Shown here in pieces: positions 17,191 to 26,523 of a DNA stretch of 38,766 nt. The translations under genes and the position numbers were made by a program. The DNA lies in the NCBI GenBank assembly GCA_016778045.1, contig JADHQG010000011.1:1-38766 (forward strand). Direction: 5' to 3'. The notes beneath the pieces were generated by a model, which saw nothing but the letters and a program-made list of their open reading frames with translations, searched no databases and was not told where the DNA came from. The stretch is from Luminiphilus sp. (GTDB taxonomy: Bacteria; Pseudomonadota; Gammaproteobacteria; Pseudomonadales; Halieaceae). How positions within the stretch are numbered: the first letter of the stretch is position 1; each line of letters begins with the position of its first letter.

Positions 17191-17394
17191 TCGCTACTGT
17201 GAACTCATACGGTGAGTTGTTGCCCCTGGAGCACCGAGCCACTCAAAAGCGACCGCAATGTTCCCATGAGGTGAACCCTGCTGCTGAGTGCCACTATCCC
17301 AAGCAAAAACCGAAACACAATAGATGTCTATCTGGATGACCGATCAGGTCGGCCTGCTTTTTTTTACTTTCTGATTGCCCTGGCTTTGAGACCT

Positions 17395-18471
17395 TCAAAT
17401 CGCAATTGGTGCGTTACTGGGGTCCTGCTCTTCCTGGTAGTCAGAGGGCATCAGCTCTTCGTGAAAGGACTCAGCTTCAAAGGTGTCTTCGTCAAGAATG
17501 CCGGCGATATGGAAGAGCGCGTCACCTGCGTAAACCAGCGGCAAGTTGGATCGACCAATAATGACGCCGGCAGCGGGCGCGATAACCTCCGTTTCGTCTA
17601 TGCCGAGAGGATCGGCGATCAAGCCGATCACCTGTCCTTCGCTGACTTGTGCCCCGAGAGGCACCAGTATCCGATGGATGCCACTTGCAGGCGCCCTCAG
17701 CCACTGGGTACGGCGGCTGAAAATGGTCTTTGTGCGTGCATTGGAGCGGCTTTTGCGCATCATCCCCAGATGACGCATTACGTTTACGACGCCTTTTACG
17801 CCGGCGCGAATATAGACCTCATCAAAGCGCAGCGCCTCGCAGCTCTCGTAGAGGATAACCGGCACGCCCAACTCGGTCGCGCAGTGGCGTAACGACCCAT
17901 CTCTGACCGCAGAGTCAATGACCAGTGGGGCGCCAAACGCCTCGGTCATGGCCCGCACTGCCGGGTCGCTCAGTTCCGCACGGATCTGCGGGAAGTTGCT
18001 GCGGTGCCTGCCGCCCGTATGCAGGTCGATGCCGTGAGTACAGTTCGACACGATTTCCTGCATAAAGGTATGAGCAACACGCCCGGTTAGAGATCCGCTA
18101 GCCGAGCCGGGAAAGCTGCGGTTTAAATCTCTGCCGTCAGGTAAATATCGCGAGTGAGAGATTACGCCATATACATTGACGATCGGAATCGCGACCAGGG
18201 TGCCCCGCAACTTCTTTGCATCGACGCGTTTAATTACCCGGCGGATGATTTCGATGCCGTTGATTTCATCGCCGTGGATGGCGGCGCACACAAACAGTGC
18301 CGGGCCAGCATGTGGCCCATGAATCACATGCGCCGACATGGCTAGATCATCGTGCGCGTAGGTAGGCGCCACGGGTATTTCTACTGTGCGCGACTCTCCG
18401 GGAGCGATGACAGCATCGCCGATCTTAAATTGCATGGCTGCTTTCACAGCGTTGCCGTGGGGTACAGACAT
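17395..18471 (-). CDS. Succinylglutamate desuccinylase/aspartoacylase-family zinc hydrolase
   Basis: 358 residues with the AstE/AspA carboxypeptidase-like fold. The zinc ligands appear in AAIHGDEINGIEI (near 63-75) and GIDLHTGGRHRSNFP (near 149-163). The C-terminal part, APASGIHRILVPLGAQVSEGQ onward, resembles a small barrel-sandwich (biotinyl/lipoyl-like) domain seen in this subfamily. Relatives remove acyl groups from aspartate or glutamate or cleave gamma-linked amides. It follows rimK by only 4 bases, so it is part of the rimB-rimK unit. That context suggests a substrate linked to glutamate tails or N-acyl amino acids, but this is inference. It is probably not AstE, since no arginine succinyltransferase pathway genes are near. 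Confidence 0.82.
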   Translation of the reverse strand: MSVPHGNAVKAAMQFKIGDAVIAPGESRTVEIPVAPTYAHDDLAMSAHVIHGPHAGPALFVCAAIHGDEINGIEIIRRVIKRVDAKKLRGTLVAIPIVNVYGVISHSRYLPDGRDLNRSFPGSASGSLTGRVAHTFMQEIVSNCTHGIDLHTGGRHRSNFPQIRAELSDPAVRAMTEAFGAPLVIDSAVRDGSLRHCATELGVPVILYESCEALRFDEVYIRAGVKGVVNVMRHLGMMRKSRSNARTKTIFSRRTQWLRAPASGIHRILVPLGAQVSEGQVIGLIADPLGIDETEVIAPAAGVIIGRSNLPLVYAGDALFHIAGILDEDTFEAESFHEELMPSDYQEEQDPSNAPIAI

Positions 18472-18475
18472 CCTG

Positions 18476-19381
18476 CTACCCCTTCACTCGACGCTTCGAT
18501 TTGCCGGTGTGCACGTGAGATTCGATGAATTCGATGACCTTGCCCGCTACGTTGACTCCGGTTGCTTCCTCGATACCTTTGAGGCCGGGCGATGAATTCA
18601 CTTCCATGACTAGTGGTCCACGATCGGACCTGAGAATATCGACGCCTGCAACGTTAAGCCCCATGGTTTGAGCGGCCTTGATAGCGGTCCTGCGCTCCAG
18701 TTTAGTGAGATTAGTGAGCCGGGCACTGCCCCCGCGATGCAGGTTGGAGCGGAATTCGCCTGCCGCTGACGTCCGCTCCATCGCCGCCACGACCTTGCTG
18801 CCGATGACAAAGCATCTGACATCAGACCCACCTGCTTCTTTGATAAATTCCTGTACCAGAAAGTCCGCGCCCAATTCCTTGAACGCCTCGATCACTGACT
18901 CGGCTGCTTTCGCAGTCTCCGCCAGCACGACACCGCGCCCTTGTGTGCCTTCGAGCAGCTTGACCACAACAGGGGCGCCGCCCACAAGCTGAATGAGCTG
19001 TCGGGTATTGGAAACATCGTGGGCAAAGCCGGTCGCCGGCATGCCGAGCCCCTTTCGAGAGAGCAGTTGCAGCGCACGTAGCTTCGACCGCGACCGCCCC
19101 AGGGGAATAGAACCTACCAGCGAGTAGGTATCCATCATCTCGAATTGTCGAATGACCGCAGTACCGTAGTTGGTGACGGACGCACCGATACGAGGAATGA
19201 TGGCATCCAAATGCTCTAGCTCCTGCCCTCGATACCACACTGAAGGCTTGGCGGAGCTGATATCCATGTAGCACTTCAGCGTATCGATGACTCGGCATTC
19301 ATGACCGGAAGCCAATGCCTCCTCAAGGAGTCTGGAGGTGCTGTAGAGTTTGGGATTACGCGACAGAATGCCGATTTTCAT
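18476..19381 (-). CDS. rimK: ATP-grasp ligase RimK (ribosomal protein S6--L-glutamate ligase)
   Basis: 301 residues, matching E. coli RimK (300). RimK adds glutamates to the C-terminus of S6 and can make poly-alpha-glutamate. The N-terminal domain ([22 protein letters not shown]) is typical. The ATP-grasp core has [17 protein letters not shown] (about 140-156), [19 protein letters not shown] (about 177-195) and the metal-binding [18 protein letters not shown] (about 258-275). It overlaps rimB upstream by four bases and is followed at 4 bases by the aspartoacylase-like gene. The S6 encoded in this window ends in Glu-Glu, a fitting substrate. Confidence 0.94.
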   Translation of the reverse strand: MKIGILSRNPKLYSTSRLLEEALASGHECRVIDTLKCYMDISSAKPSVWYRGQELEHLDAIIPRIGASVTNYGTAVIRQFEMMDTYSLVGSIPLGRSRSKLRALQLLSRKGLGMPATGFAHDVSNTRQLIQLVGGAPVVVKLLEGTQGRGVVLAETAKAAESVIEAFKELGADFLVQEFIKEAGGSDVRCFVIGSKVVAAMERTSAAGEFRSNLHRGGSARLTNLTKLERRTAIKAAQTMGLNVAGVDILRSDRGPLVMEVNSSPGLKGIEEATGVNVAGKVIEFIESHVHTGKSKRRVKG

Positions 19382-19833
19382 GGTGTTTCTGGGGGGCGAT
19401 AACGATCGCCACCTTGCAAAAAGGAGCGCCGAGGCAACACCGAGGCATCTCTCGGGAGGGCGGTGCGGCCGAGTAACATTGGAAACTGCAAAGTACTGCG
19501 ATCGGTGAGCGTGATATCGATTGGCGCGCGGTACTCGCCAATGTGCACGGTGCTCCTTACTACCGCGCGCCGCTCTGTTTTGCCGCCCGAATCGGTGACC
19601 TCCCGGAAGTCTATAATTCTGGCCTCGCAGAGGCTGCCGATGTCAGCTGATCCGGCGACAGCGCAGACACGAAATCTCACCCAGTCGACCCCATTTTTTT
19701 CAAAGAAATGAATGTCTCCAGCGTGGAGTGCACTGGTTTTGGCACCGGTATCGACCTTGACCTTGATCCACGACAGGCTTAGGTCTGGCAAGGTTAACCA
19801 TTCGCGCCAGCCGACTCGCAGTGGCGAGTTCAA
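19378..19833 (-). CDS. rimB: RimB-like putative retropepsin-type peptidase (DUF785/ATP-dependent zinc protease annotation)
   Basis: 151 residues with the conserved [17 protein letters not shown] (about 26-42) and [16 protein letters not shown] (about 117-132). These are the two halves of an aspartic-protease-like fold annotated as 'ATP-dependent zinc protease'. In Pseudomonas, RimB acts with RimK in the rim operon to tune S6 glutamylation. The start is a TTG whose TTGA overlaps the ugd stop, and the end overlaps rimK by four bases, so ugd-rimB-rimK are translationally linked. The C-terminus runs somewhat past the conserved domain ([12 protein letters not shown]). Confidence 0.85.
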   Translation of the reverse strand: MNSPLRVGWREWLTLPDLSLSWIKVKVDTGAKTSALHAGDIHFFEKNGVDWVRFRVCAVAGSADIGSLCEARIIDFREVTDSGGKTERRAVVRSTVHIGEYRAPIDITLTDRSTLQFPMLLGRTALPRDASVLPRRSFLQGGDRYRPPETP

Positions 19834-21173
19834 GTCCCATTTCCCACCGATCGCCCTCGTCCGATACCGTAGTACTCGATATCCAACTCCTCCATCAACG
19901 CCGGATTGTAGAGATTACGGCCATCGATGATGACAGGTGATGCCAACCGGCATTTGATGTCCTCGAAGTCCGGAGCCCAAAAGGCCTTCCACTCGGTACA
20001 GATGACCAGGCAGTCAGCGTCGTCGATGGCGTCTTCTTTGCTGTCGCAGTACGTCATATCCTCGCGCTGCCCATAGAGCTGCTCACAGGCGGTCATCGCC
20101 TGCGGATCAAAGGCTTTAACCCGGCCACCGGCCGCCCAGATTGCCTCAACCAGCACCCGGCTGGGCGCCTCGCGCATGTCGTCAGTGTTGGGCTTGAAAG
20201 AGAGGCCCCAGACCCCAATGGTCCGCCCAGTCAGGTCCGAGCCAAAGCGGTGCATCACATGATCTGGGAGCTTGCGCTTCTGCCTCTCATTGGTGACATG
20301 TACCGCGGGCAGTATCTGTGCATCGGTGCCACTTTGCTTGGCGAGGTAGTCGAGTGCTTGCACGTCCTTTGGGAAGCAGGAGCCCCCATAACCGGCGCCC
20401 GGGTAGATGAACTGGTAGCCAATACGCGGATCTGACCCCATGCCCTTGCGCACCAGCTCTACATCTGCCCCAACGGCCTCTGCGATATTGGCGATTTCAT
20501 TGATAAAGCTGATTTTGGTGGCCAGCATGGCATTGGCGGCATACTTGGTGAGTTCGGCACTGCGCGGATCCATGAACATCATTTTGTCGTGGTTGCGATT
20601 GAACGCCTCGTACATGCGCCGAAACTCTCTGACTGTGTCTTCTGAGCGTGCCCCCACAATGATACGGTCAGGCCGCAGCGCGTCGGCCACCGCAGAGCCC
20701 TCTTTAAGAAACTCCGGGTTGGAGCAGACCTCAAACGGTATGTCTGCACCGCGCGCGGTCAGCCCCTCGGAGATCACTTGAGCGACCCGGTCTGCGGTGC
20801 CAACCGGCACCGTTGACTTGTTGACCACGACTTTTCGCTTGGTCATATAAGCAGCGATACCCTCCGCTACCGACACGACATACTGCAGATCTGCGCTGCC
20901 GTCGGCTGCCGACGGCGTGCCCACGCAGATAAAAAGATAGTCGCTACTCTCAACGGCGTCGCGGGTATCGTCGCAAAAGCGAAGCGTCTGTTGGGCGAGT
21001 CCTGCCTGAACCAGCTCATTTAGTCCCGGCTCATAAAACGGAACGTTTCCCGCGGCTATCTTCTCGATGCGAGCCGTATCGACATCCATGCAGGTGACTT
21101 GATGGCCCACCTCGGAAAACACCGCCGCCTGAACCAAACCGACATAGCCGCTGCCGAAAATCGAGATCCGCAC
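19830..21173 (-). CDS. ugd: UDP-glucose 6-dehydrogenase
   Basis: NAD-dependent oxidation of UDP-glucose to UDP-glucuronate for capsule, exopolysaccharide or lipid A sugars. The Rossmann start RISIFGSGYVGLVQAAVF, the middle GAGYGGSCFPKDVQALDYL with the catalytic Cys, and the C-terminal domain VWGLSFKPNTDDMREAPS identify it. The GTG at 21173 is preferred to the ATG at 21200 because AAGGGG lies 7 bases upstream and the Rossmann fold then begins at residue 2, giving 447 residues. It is the first gene of the unit with rimB and rimK and is divergent from glyA. Sharing an operon with a ribosome-modification system is unusual. Confidence 0.93.
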   Translation of the reverse strand: MRISIFGSGYVGLVQAAVFSEVGHQVTCMDVDTARIEKIAAGNVPFYEPGLNELVQAGLAQQTLRFCDDTRDAVESSDYLFICVGTPSAADGSADLQYVVSVAEGIAAYMTKRKVVVNKSTVPVGTADRVAQVISEGLTARGADIPFEVCSNPEFLKEGSAVADALRPDRIIVGARSEDTVREFRRMYEAFNRNHDKMMFMDPRSAELTKYAANAMLATKISFINEIANIAEAVGADVELVRKGMGSDPRIGYQFIYPGAGYGGSCFPKDVQALDYLAKQSGTDAQILPAVHVTNERQKRKLPDHVMHRFGSDLTGRTIGVWGLSFKPNTDDMREAPSRVLVEAIWAAGGRVKAFDPQAMTACEQLYGQREDMTYCDSKEDAIDDADCLVICTEWKAFWAPDFEDIKCRLASPVIIDGRNLYNPALMEELDIEYYGIGRGRSVGNGT

Positions 21174-21249
21174 TGTGTTTCCCCTTAATCCAAGCGCCAC
21201 ATCGTAAACGTAAAGCCGTTACGGTTTGTAGTGTCACAATGACAAAACC

Positions 21250-21278
21250 CTGACGCGGGAGCCGTGTTCAGCTAATAT
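21250..21278 (+). promoter_or_regulatory. Probable sigma-70 promoter of glyA
   Basis: CTGACG (21250-21255) and TAATAT (21273-21278) are separated by exactly 17 bases, and each matches four of six consensus positions. The predicted start is about 50 bases before the glyA ATG. Two inverted repeats, CGTAA-N5-TTACG (21209-21223) and TGTCA-N3-TGACA (21232-21244), lie just upstream in the shared ugd-glyA control region. Confidence 0.5.
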
Positions 21279-21338
21279 TCTCTCCTCATTGAATCACTAA
21301 GGCGATGGCTTTGCCGTCTCCCTCAGCAGGAACCCGAC

Positions 21339-22637
21339 ATGAATCAAGCTGCTACCCATTTGTCGCAGTATCTGGATAGCGATAACCAGACCATTGAAGC
21401 CTTTGACACCGAACTGTGGTCCGCCATGAGTGCCGAGACCGTTCGACAGGAAGAGCACATCGAGTTGATCGCTTCGGAGAACTATTGCAGTCCTCGGGTG
21501 CTGGAAGCCCAAGGCTCCGTGCTCACCAACAAGTATGCCGAGGGTTACCCCGGTAAACGTTATTACGGTGGCTGCGAATTTGTTGATCAGGCTGAGACAC
21601 TGGCCATTGAGCGCGCTAAGGCATTGTTCGGCGCAGATTTCGCCAACGTCCAGCCACACTCGGGGTCCAGCGCCAATATTGCGGTGTTTCAGGCGCTCCT
21701 GAAGCCCGGCGATACGGTTCTGGGAATGAGTCTTGCCGATGGTGGGCATCTGACCCACGGCGCTTCGGTGAATTTCTCGGGCAAAATCTACAACGCGGTG
21801 CAGTATGGCATTGATAACGAGACCGGCTTGATCGATTACGATGCGGTCCGCGATTTGGCGGTAACTCATAAGCCTAAGCTCATTATCGGCGGGTTTTCGG
21901 CTTATAGCAGGATCCTCGATTGGGCCATATTCCGCGAGATCGCCGATGAAGTAGGGGCTTATCTGTTGGTGGATATGGCCCACGTTGCGGGTTTGGTGGC
22001 TGCGGGTGTTTATCCCAGCCCGATCCCCCACGCCGATGTCGTCACAACGACAACCCACAAGACACTCCGGGGCCCGCGTTCCGGGCTGATTCTGGCGCGT
22101 GCCAATGAGGCGCTCGAAAAACAGTTCAACTCCGCCATTTTCCCGGGCGCACAGGGTGGCCCGTTGATGCACGTGATTGCCGCCAAGGCTGTTGCTTTTA
22201 AGGAGGCGATGGCACCGGAATTTGTTGATTATCAAAAGCAGGTGATCCGTAACGCCCAGACCATGGCGCAGACCTTCGTCGAGCGGGGACACAAGATTGT
22301 CTCAGGCGGTACCGATAATCATTTGATGCTGCTTGATTTAATCGGTAAGGAATACACCGGTAAAGATGCGGATGCAGCCTTGGGTGAGGCGTATATCACC
22401 GTCAACAAGAATGCTGTACCCAACGATCCGCGCTCACCTTTTGTGACCTCGGGTTTGCGGCTTGGCACGCCGGCTATCACCACGCGGGGTTTTGGCATCG
22501 ATGAGACCGCGCTGCTGACCGGTTGGATCTGTGACGTGCTGGCCTCTTTGGAGGCAGGTGACTCGGATACGGTCATCCCGATAGTGCGTGATCAGGTCAA
22601 GGCGCTCTGCGCCAAGATGCCAGTTTACGCCAGTTGA
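21339..22637 (+). CDS. glyA: Serine hydroxymethyltransferase
   Basis: PLP enzyme interconverting serine and glycine with transfer of a one-carbon unit to tetrahydrofolate. Family marks are [20 protein letters not shown] (about 38-57), [18 protein letters not shown] (about 67-84) and [16 protein letters not shown], containing the PLP lysine (about 230-245). At 432 residues it has about ten extra N-terminal residues compared with E. coli (417). GCAGGAA lies upstream of the ATG. nrdR follows after 33 bases on the same strand; glyA-nrdR-ribD is a common gammaproteobacterial order. Confidence 0.97.
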   Translation: MNQAATHLSQYLDSDNQTIEAFDTELWSAMSAETVRQEEHIELIASENYCSPRVLEAQGSVLTNKYAEGYPGKRYYGGCEFVDQAETLAIERAKALFGADFANVQPHSGSSANIAVFQALLKPGDTVLGMSLADGGHLTHGASVNFSGKIYNAVQYGIDNETGLIDYDAVRDLAVTHKPKLIIGGFSAYSRILDWAIFREIADEVGAYLLVDMAHVAGLVAAGVYPSPIPHADVVTTTTHKTLRGPRSGLILARANEALEKQFNSAIFPGAQGGPLMHVIAAKAVAFKEAMAPEFVDYQKQVIRNAQTMAQTFVERGHKIVSGGTDNHLMLLDLIGKEYTGKDADAALGEAYITVNKNAVPNDPRSPFVTSGLRLGTPAITTRGFGIDETALLTGWICDVLASLEAGDSDTVIPIVRDQVKALCAKMPVYAS

Positions 22638-22658
22638 GTCAGCCGGTGTCCAGCTGAC
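22638..22658 (+). other. Hairpin between glyA and nrdR
   Basis: GTCAGC-C-GG-TGT-CC-A-GCTGAC can form a 6-bp stem extended by two further G-C pairs across a single mismatch, beginning right after the glyA stop. No T tract follows, so it is not a standard terminator. It could be an mRNA-end or processing structure. Confidence 0.3.
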
Positions 22659-22670
22659 GCCGTCCGCGCT

Positions 22671-23144
22671 ATGCACTGCCCCTTTTGCAGTACCGACGAA
22701 ACCAAGGTCATTGACTCTCGCTTGGTGGCAGAGGGTGCGCAGGTTCGCAGGCGTCGAGAGTGTCTGAGTTGCACTGAGCGGTTCACCACTTATGAAGCTG
22801 CCGAGTTGGTGTTGCCACGCATCATCAAACAGGACGGCAGTCGAGAACCCTTCGATGAAGAGAAGCTCCGCGCCGGGTTACTGCGTGCTTTAGAGAAGCG
22901 CCCGGTGTCGGTGGAGAGCATCGAGGCCGAGATCGATCAGCTGAAACATCGTTTACGCGCCACGGGAGAGCGAGAAATCAAGTCGCTGCAGGTGGGCGAG
23001 CGAGTGATGGAATCCCTCAAGGCGCTCGATCACGTGGCATATGTGCGTTTCGCATCGGTGTATCGCAGTTTTCAGGACCTCGCTGAATTCCGGGATGCCA
23101 TTGAGTCACTTGAGGCTGAGCCGACTCAGGGCGAATCAACGTGA
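22671..23144 (+). CDS. nrdR: Transcriptional repressor NrdR
   Basis: Nucleotide-sensing repressor of ribonucleotide reductase operons. The N-terminal zinc ribbon [17 protein letters not shown] with [16 protein letters not shown] (Cys residues near 3, 6, 31 and 34) and the ATP-cone domain (about 49-139, [28 protein letters not shown]) are canonical. The length of 157 is typical. The stop overlaps the GTG start of ribD (GTGA), so NrdR is translated with the riboflavin genes. No NrdR box or nrd gene is visible in the window. Confidence 0.97.
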   Translation: MHCPFCSTDETKVIDSRLVAEGAQVRRRRECLSCTERFTTYEAAELVLPRIIKQDGSREPFDEEKLRAGLLRALEKRPVSVESIEAEIDQLKHRLRATGEREIKSLQVGERVMESLKALDHVAYVRFASVYRSFQDLAEFRDAIESLEAEPTQGEST

Positions 23145-24253
23145 GCGATGCGCAGGATCGCGCCTTTATGGATTGTGCGATCGAGGCGGGCCGTCAGGCT
23201 CGCTACTGGTCGGCACCTAATCCGCCCGTGGGCTGTGTCTTGGTGCGCGATGGTCAAATCTTGGGGTCGGGATATACCCAGCCGGATGGCGACGCGCACG
23301 CCGAGATCATGGCATTACGCGCTATCGAGCGGGCGAACAGTGCCACGGCCTATGTCACATTGGAGCCATGTAGCCATGAGGGTCGAACCGGACCCTGCGT
23401 CTCGGCACTGATTGAGGCGGGCATCAGTCGGGCCGTCATCGCGGTAGAGGATCCCAACCCGGAGGTTTCGGGCCGAGGGATCGCCGCGCTGAGAGAGGCG
23501 GGTATTCAGGTCGATGTGGGCATTGGAGCCGAGCAGGTCGCGGAGGATCTTGCTGGTTTTCTCCTGCGAATGCGTCGTGGCCACGGTCGCATTACTTTGA
23601 AAATTGCCGCTTCGCTAGATGGTCGCACCGCCATGGCCTCAGGAGAGAGCCAGTGGATAACGGGTGAACTGGCCCGGCAGGATGTGCAGCGACTCCGTGC
23701 AGAATCGGATCTGATTGTCACCGGCATTGGCACCGTCTTGGCCGACGACTGCCGACTGACCCTGCGTGGCGAGGCGTTGCCGCTGGACACTGAGGCCAAA
23801 GCGCGTGCCTTGGCTTACCCCCCGGCGCGGATGGTGCTGGACTCCCAAGCGCGTATACCGTCAGACGCCCGAGTCTTGCAGGGCGCCACGACGACCGTCG
23901 TCACCACTCAACCCTCGAGCCTGAGTGACAGGGTGCGCGTATGCCGGCTGCCTGCAGATGAGGCAGGGCGAGTGGATTTTGCAGCTTGGATCTCGTTGCT
24001 GGGCGAAGAGCGCTACAACGAGATTTTGGTTGAGGCCGGTCCAACCCTGTCAGGCGCTCTGGTACAAGCGGGCTGGGTAGATCGGCTCATCATTTATCAG
24101 GCGCCGACGTTATTGGGCGACGGCGCACGCGGCATGACGGGTCTGATGTTGGATCAGTTGTCAGACGCGATATCACTTCACTTCAAAGAAGTGACCCGCC
24201 TTGGGCCGGATCTGCGTATTATTGCGACCCCGACAAGCCGCAGGGCTGTGTAA
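23141..24253 (+). CDS. ribD: Bifunctional pyrimidine deaminase/reductase RibD
   Basis: Second and third steps of riboflavin synthesis: deamination of diaminohydroxyphosphoribosylaminopyrimidine, then NADPH reduction. The N-terminal deaminase has the zinc motif DAHAEIMAL (about 49-57) and [14 protein letters not shown] (about 73-86). The C-terminal reductase starts at [25 protein letters not shown] (about 151-175) and contains [13 protein letters not shown]. Its 370 residues match E. coli RibD (367). It has a GTG start overlapping the nrdR stop and is followed by ribE after 35 bases with an AGGAG site. Confidence 0.96.
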   Translation: MSDAQDRAFMDCAIEAGRQARYWSAPNPPVGCVLVRDGQILGSGYTQPDGDAHAEIMALRAIERANSATAYVTLEPCSHEGRTGPCVSALIEAGISRAVIAVEDPNPEVSGRGIAALREAGIQVDVGIGAEQVAEDLAGFLLRMRRGHGRITLKIAASLDGRTAMASGESQWITGELARQDVQRLRAESDLIVTGIGTVLADDCRLTLRGEALPLDTEAKARALAYPPARMVLDSQARIPSDARVLQGATTTVVTTQPSSLSDRVRVCRLPADEAGRVDFAAWISLLGEERYNEILVEAGPTLSGALVQAGWVDRLIIYQAPTLLGDGARGMTGLMLDQLSDAISLHFKEVTRLGPDLRIIATPTSRRAV

Positions 24254-24288
24254 CAGCCACTGGTTATCGCGTCTCATCAGGAGCCATC

Positions 24289-24897
24289 GTGTTCACAGGA
24301 ATTATTCAGGCCGTTGGCCGTATCGCAGAGATTGACGCTGGCGAGCAGGACATCCGGTTGCGTATCGAGACCGGCAAGCTACCGCTGGCCGATGTGGCCC
24401 TGGGCGACAGTATTGCGACCAGCGGCGTGTGTCTGACCGTGACCGAATTGCCCGGTGACGGATTCTGGGCAGACGTGTCTCCCGAGACGCTCTCGCTGAC
24501 CTCGTTAGGCAGCAAGGGGGTGGGCGATGCGGTCAATCTCGAGACGTCTCTTACCCTGAGCACCCCACTTGGTGGCCATTTGGTGAGCGGCCACGTCGAC
24601 GGTGTGGGGTATATCGAGCAAATCATGGAGGATGCACGATTCTGGCGGGTCAAAGTGGCCGCGCCCGACAATCTCGCACGTTATATCGCCATGAAAGGTA
24701 GCATCTGTGTGGATGGCACCAGTCTGACGGTGAATCAGGTTGACGGATCTGCGTTTGAGCTCACCATCATCCCCCAGACATGGGAGGAGACCGTATTTAG
24801 CGAGTACGTTGCAGGTAGCCCCGTCAATCTCGAGGTCGATGTGATCGCTCGCTACCTCGAACGGCTTATGCAGTTCGACAATTCAGAGAGCGGGTGA
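24289..24897 (+). CDS. ribE: Riboflavin synthase, alpha chain
   Basis: Catalyses the final dismutation of two 6,7-dimethyl-8-ribityllumazine molecules into riboflavin (also called ribC). The start MFTGIIQAVG is the diagnostic N-terminus and secures the GTG start. The protein has two repeated barrel domains, each with the C-L-T-V type motif (SGVCLTVTEL near 42-51 and DGTSLTVNQV near 140-149) and a GHxVSGHVDGVG segment (about 95-107). The length of 202 is slightly under the usual 210-215. It has an AGGAG ribosome binding site and ends 6 bases before the RibBA-like gene. Confidence 0.96.
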   Translation: MFTGIIQAVGRIAEIDAGEQDIRLRIETGKLPLADVALGDSIATSGVCLTVTELPGDGFWADVSPETLSLTSLGSKGVGDAVNLETSLTLSTPLGGHLVSGHVDGVGYIEQIMEDARFWRVKVAAPDNLARYIAMKGSICVDGTSLTVNQVDGSAFELTIIPQTWEETVFSEYVAGSPVNLEVDVIARYLERLMQFDNSESG

Positions 24898-24903
24898 ATC
24901 GCC

Positions 24904-26028
24904 GTGAGCGATAGCGCCAACATCGATAAGGTCCTCAGCGAACTCCGCCACGGGAACAGCTGTTTAATGCTGAATGAAAACAGCGCAGGCGGCATGACCG
25001 GTTTTGTTGTGGCGGCGGCTGAACATTGCGCGGCTGACCATATTGCCTTTATGGCCCGTCAGGCACGGGGGCTGGTGTGTCTGGCGCTCACGCCGCAACG
25101 CTGTGCTGAGCTCGAGCTGCCGCTGATGGTGGAGGGCGATGATTCGCTGTCACCTTTTACCCTGTCAATAGAGGCCGCGACGGAGATTGATACCGGCATC
25201 TCTGCGGCGGATCGGGCGCGGACGGTTCAGGTGGCGGTCGATACCGCCAGCCAGCCCGCAGATCTGGTCCAGCCAGGTCATATTTTTCCCATCGCTGCCG
25301 CTACGGGGGGCGTGCTGACTCGCACGGCGCCAGCAGAGGCAGCGATTGACCTCACTACACTCGCGGGTTTGCTCCCCGCGGCCGTTTTCACTGAAGTGCT
25401 GGATGCTGAGGGCGCGGTTGCCGGTGCGGACTATCTCATCGCTTTTGCCGAGCGGCATCAGCTGGTGGTCGGTCAGGTATCGGATTTGGTGACCTATCGG
25501 TTGGCGAATCAGAAAACCATTCAGGCAGTGCGCAAAGGGGTGCTGGATAGTCGCCACGGGAGCTTCGAGGTCACCGCCTATCAAGATGCGACACAGGGTC
25601 GGGTTCATTTGGCGCTCAAAAAGGGAGAGATCAAAGCGGACTCGCCAACACTGGTGCGCGTGCATGTCACAGCGGTGTTTCGTGATTTAGTGGGCACTAC
25701 GCTTGATGGTCACGCGTCATGGTCTTTCGATGAGAGCCTGAGTGCGATCTCTGAGGCGGAGGCAGGGGTATTGGTGCTGTTGAGCAAGCCTGAGACAGCC
25801 GAAGATCTGCTACACGGTATCGACCGACTTTTGGGTGAACCGGAACCCGATTCGATGGCCAGCCCAGATGCCTACAACCAGATCGGCATGGGCGCCCAGA
25901 TATTGCGTGACCTCGGTGTTGGGCAGATTCGCTTGATGGGTGCTCCCCTCAAGTACAATGCCCTGGCGGGGTTCGGCTTGGAGGTGATCGATTTTGTTGC
26001 ACCGCCCGATACCTCTGAATCTCATTGA
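24904..26028 (+). CDS. RibBA-like protein with degenerate DHBP synthase and GTP cyclohydrolase II domains
   Basis: 374 residues in the ribBA position of the riboflavin operon. The N-terminal half is related to 3,4-dihydroxy-2-butanone-4-phosphate synthase: it keeps LPLMVE, DTGISAADRARTVQ, PGHIFPIAAATGGVLTR, EAAIDLTTLAGL and QVSDLVTYR. But the catalytic acidic loop DDEDRENEGD is replaced by LNENSAGGMTG (about 23-33), the RHGSGIVC motif reads RQARGLVC, and TRxxGHTE reads TRTAPAE. The C-terminal half resembles GTP cyclohydrolase II (VRVHVTAVFRDLVG, MGAQILRDLGVGQIRLM) but lacks the zinc-binding cysteines and the RxDCG region. Both activities therefore look lost. RibBX proteins with a non-catalytic C-terminal domain are known; loss in both halves is more unusual. 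A separate functional RibB is expected elsewhere. Confidence 0.75.
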   Translation: MSDSANIDKVLSELRHGNSCLMLNENSAGGMTGFVVAAAEHCAADHIAFMARQARGLVCLALTPQRCAELELPLMVEGDDSLSPFTLSIEAATEIDTGISAADRARTVQVAVDTASQPADLVQPGHIFPIAAATGGVLTRTAPAEAAIDLTTLAGLLPAAVFTEVLDAEGAVAGADYLIAFAERHQLVVGQVSDLVTYRLANQKTIQAVRKGVLDSRHGSFEVTAYQDATQGRVHLALKKGEIKADSPTLVRVHVTAVFRDLVGTTLDGHASWSFDESLSAISEAEAGVLVLLSKPETAEDLLHGIDRLLGEPEPDSMASPDAYNQIGMGAQILRDLGVGQIRLMGAPLKYNALAGFGLEVIDFVAPPDTSESH

Positions 26029-26040
26029 AGGGTGAGCAGC

Positions 26041-26523
26041 ATGTCAGGTAAGGGAATCGACAATTCTCCGGCGCAGGTACCAGCCAATGATGGTGGATAC
26101 GTCATTGTCTTGACCCGTTGGAATGACGACATCGTTAGCGGGCTGCTTAAAGGCGCACTGCGGGCACTTGCTGATACTGGCATCCCCTCCGAAAACGTGC
26201 GGGTCGAGAGGGTCCCAGGCGCTTTTGAGATCCCGCTGGCCTGTCAGGCTGCAACAGAACGAGTTGACTGTGATGCGGTGATCGCTTTGGGTGCGGTTAT
26301 CCGCGGTGGAACACCCCATTTCGAATACGTGGCGGGGGAGTGCACTCGCGGTATCGGTGAGGTGGCGCTGCGGAGCGGCAAGCCCGTTGCCTTCGGTGTG
26401 CTCACGGTGGACACGCTGGCGCAGGCTCAGGAGCGCTCAGCCGACAACGATGAAAACAAGGGTGCCGAGGCGGCCATGAGTGCGGTGGAAATGGTCAACC
26501 TGCTGCGGGATCTGAGAGACTGA
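26041..26523 (+). CDS. ribH: 6,7-dimethyl-8-ribityllumazine synthase
   Basis: Condenses 5-amino-6-ribitylaminouracil with dihydroxybutanone phosphate, the penultimate riboflavin step; the enzyme forms pentamers or icosahedral shells. The motifs [15 protein letters not shown] (about 55-69), [20 protein letters not shown] (about 82-101, with the catalytic His) and [16 protein letters not shown] are typical. The track ORF opens at GTG 26032, but ATG 26041 has GAAGGGTGA at good spacing and gives 160 residues, the normal length. The end overlaps the nusB start (TGATG). Confidence 0.96.
   Translation: MSGKGIDNSPAQVPANDGGYVIVLTRWNDDIVSGLLKGALRALADTGIPSENVRVERVPGAFEIPLACQAATERVDCDAVIALGAVIRGGTPHFEYVAGECTRGIGEVALRSGKPVAFGVLTVDTLAQAQERSADNDENKGAEAAMSAVEMVNLLRDLRD

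Noticed and set aside
17345-17365. CAGG-TCGG-CCTG followed by eight T residues, terminator-like on the plus strand
   Set aside because: The stem is only 4 bp and no plus-strand gene ends before it; on the minus strand the order is wrong for a terminator. Left unassigned.
21297-22292. 331-residue minus-strand ORF
   Set aside because: Antisense shadow of glyA.
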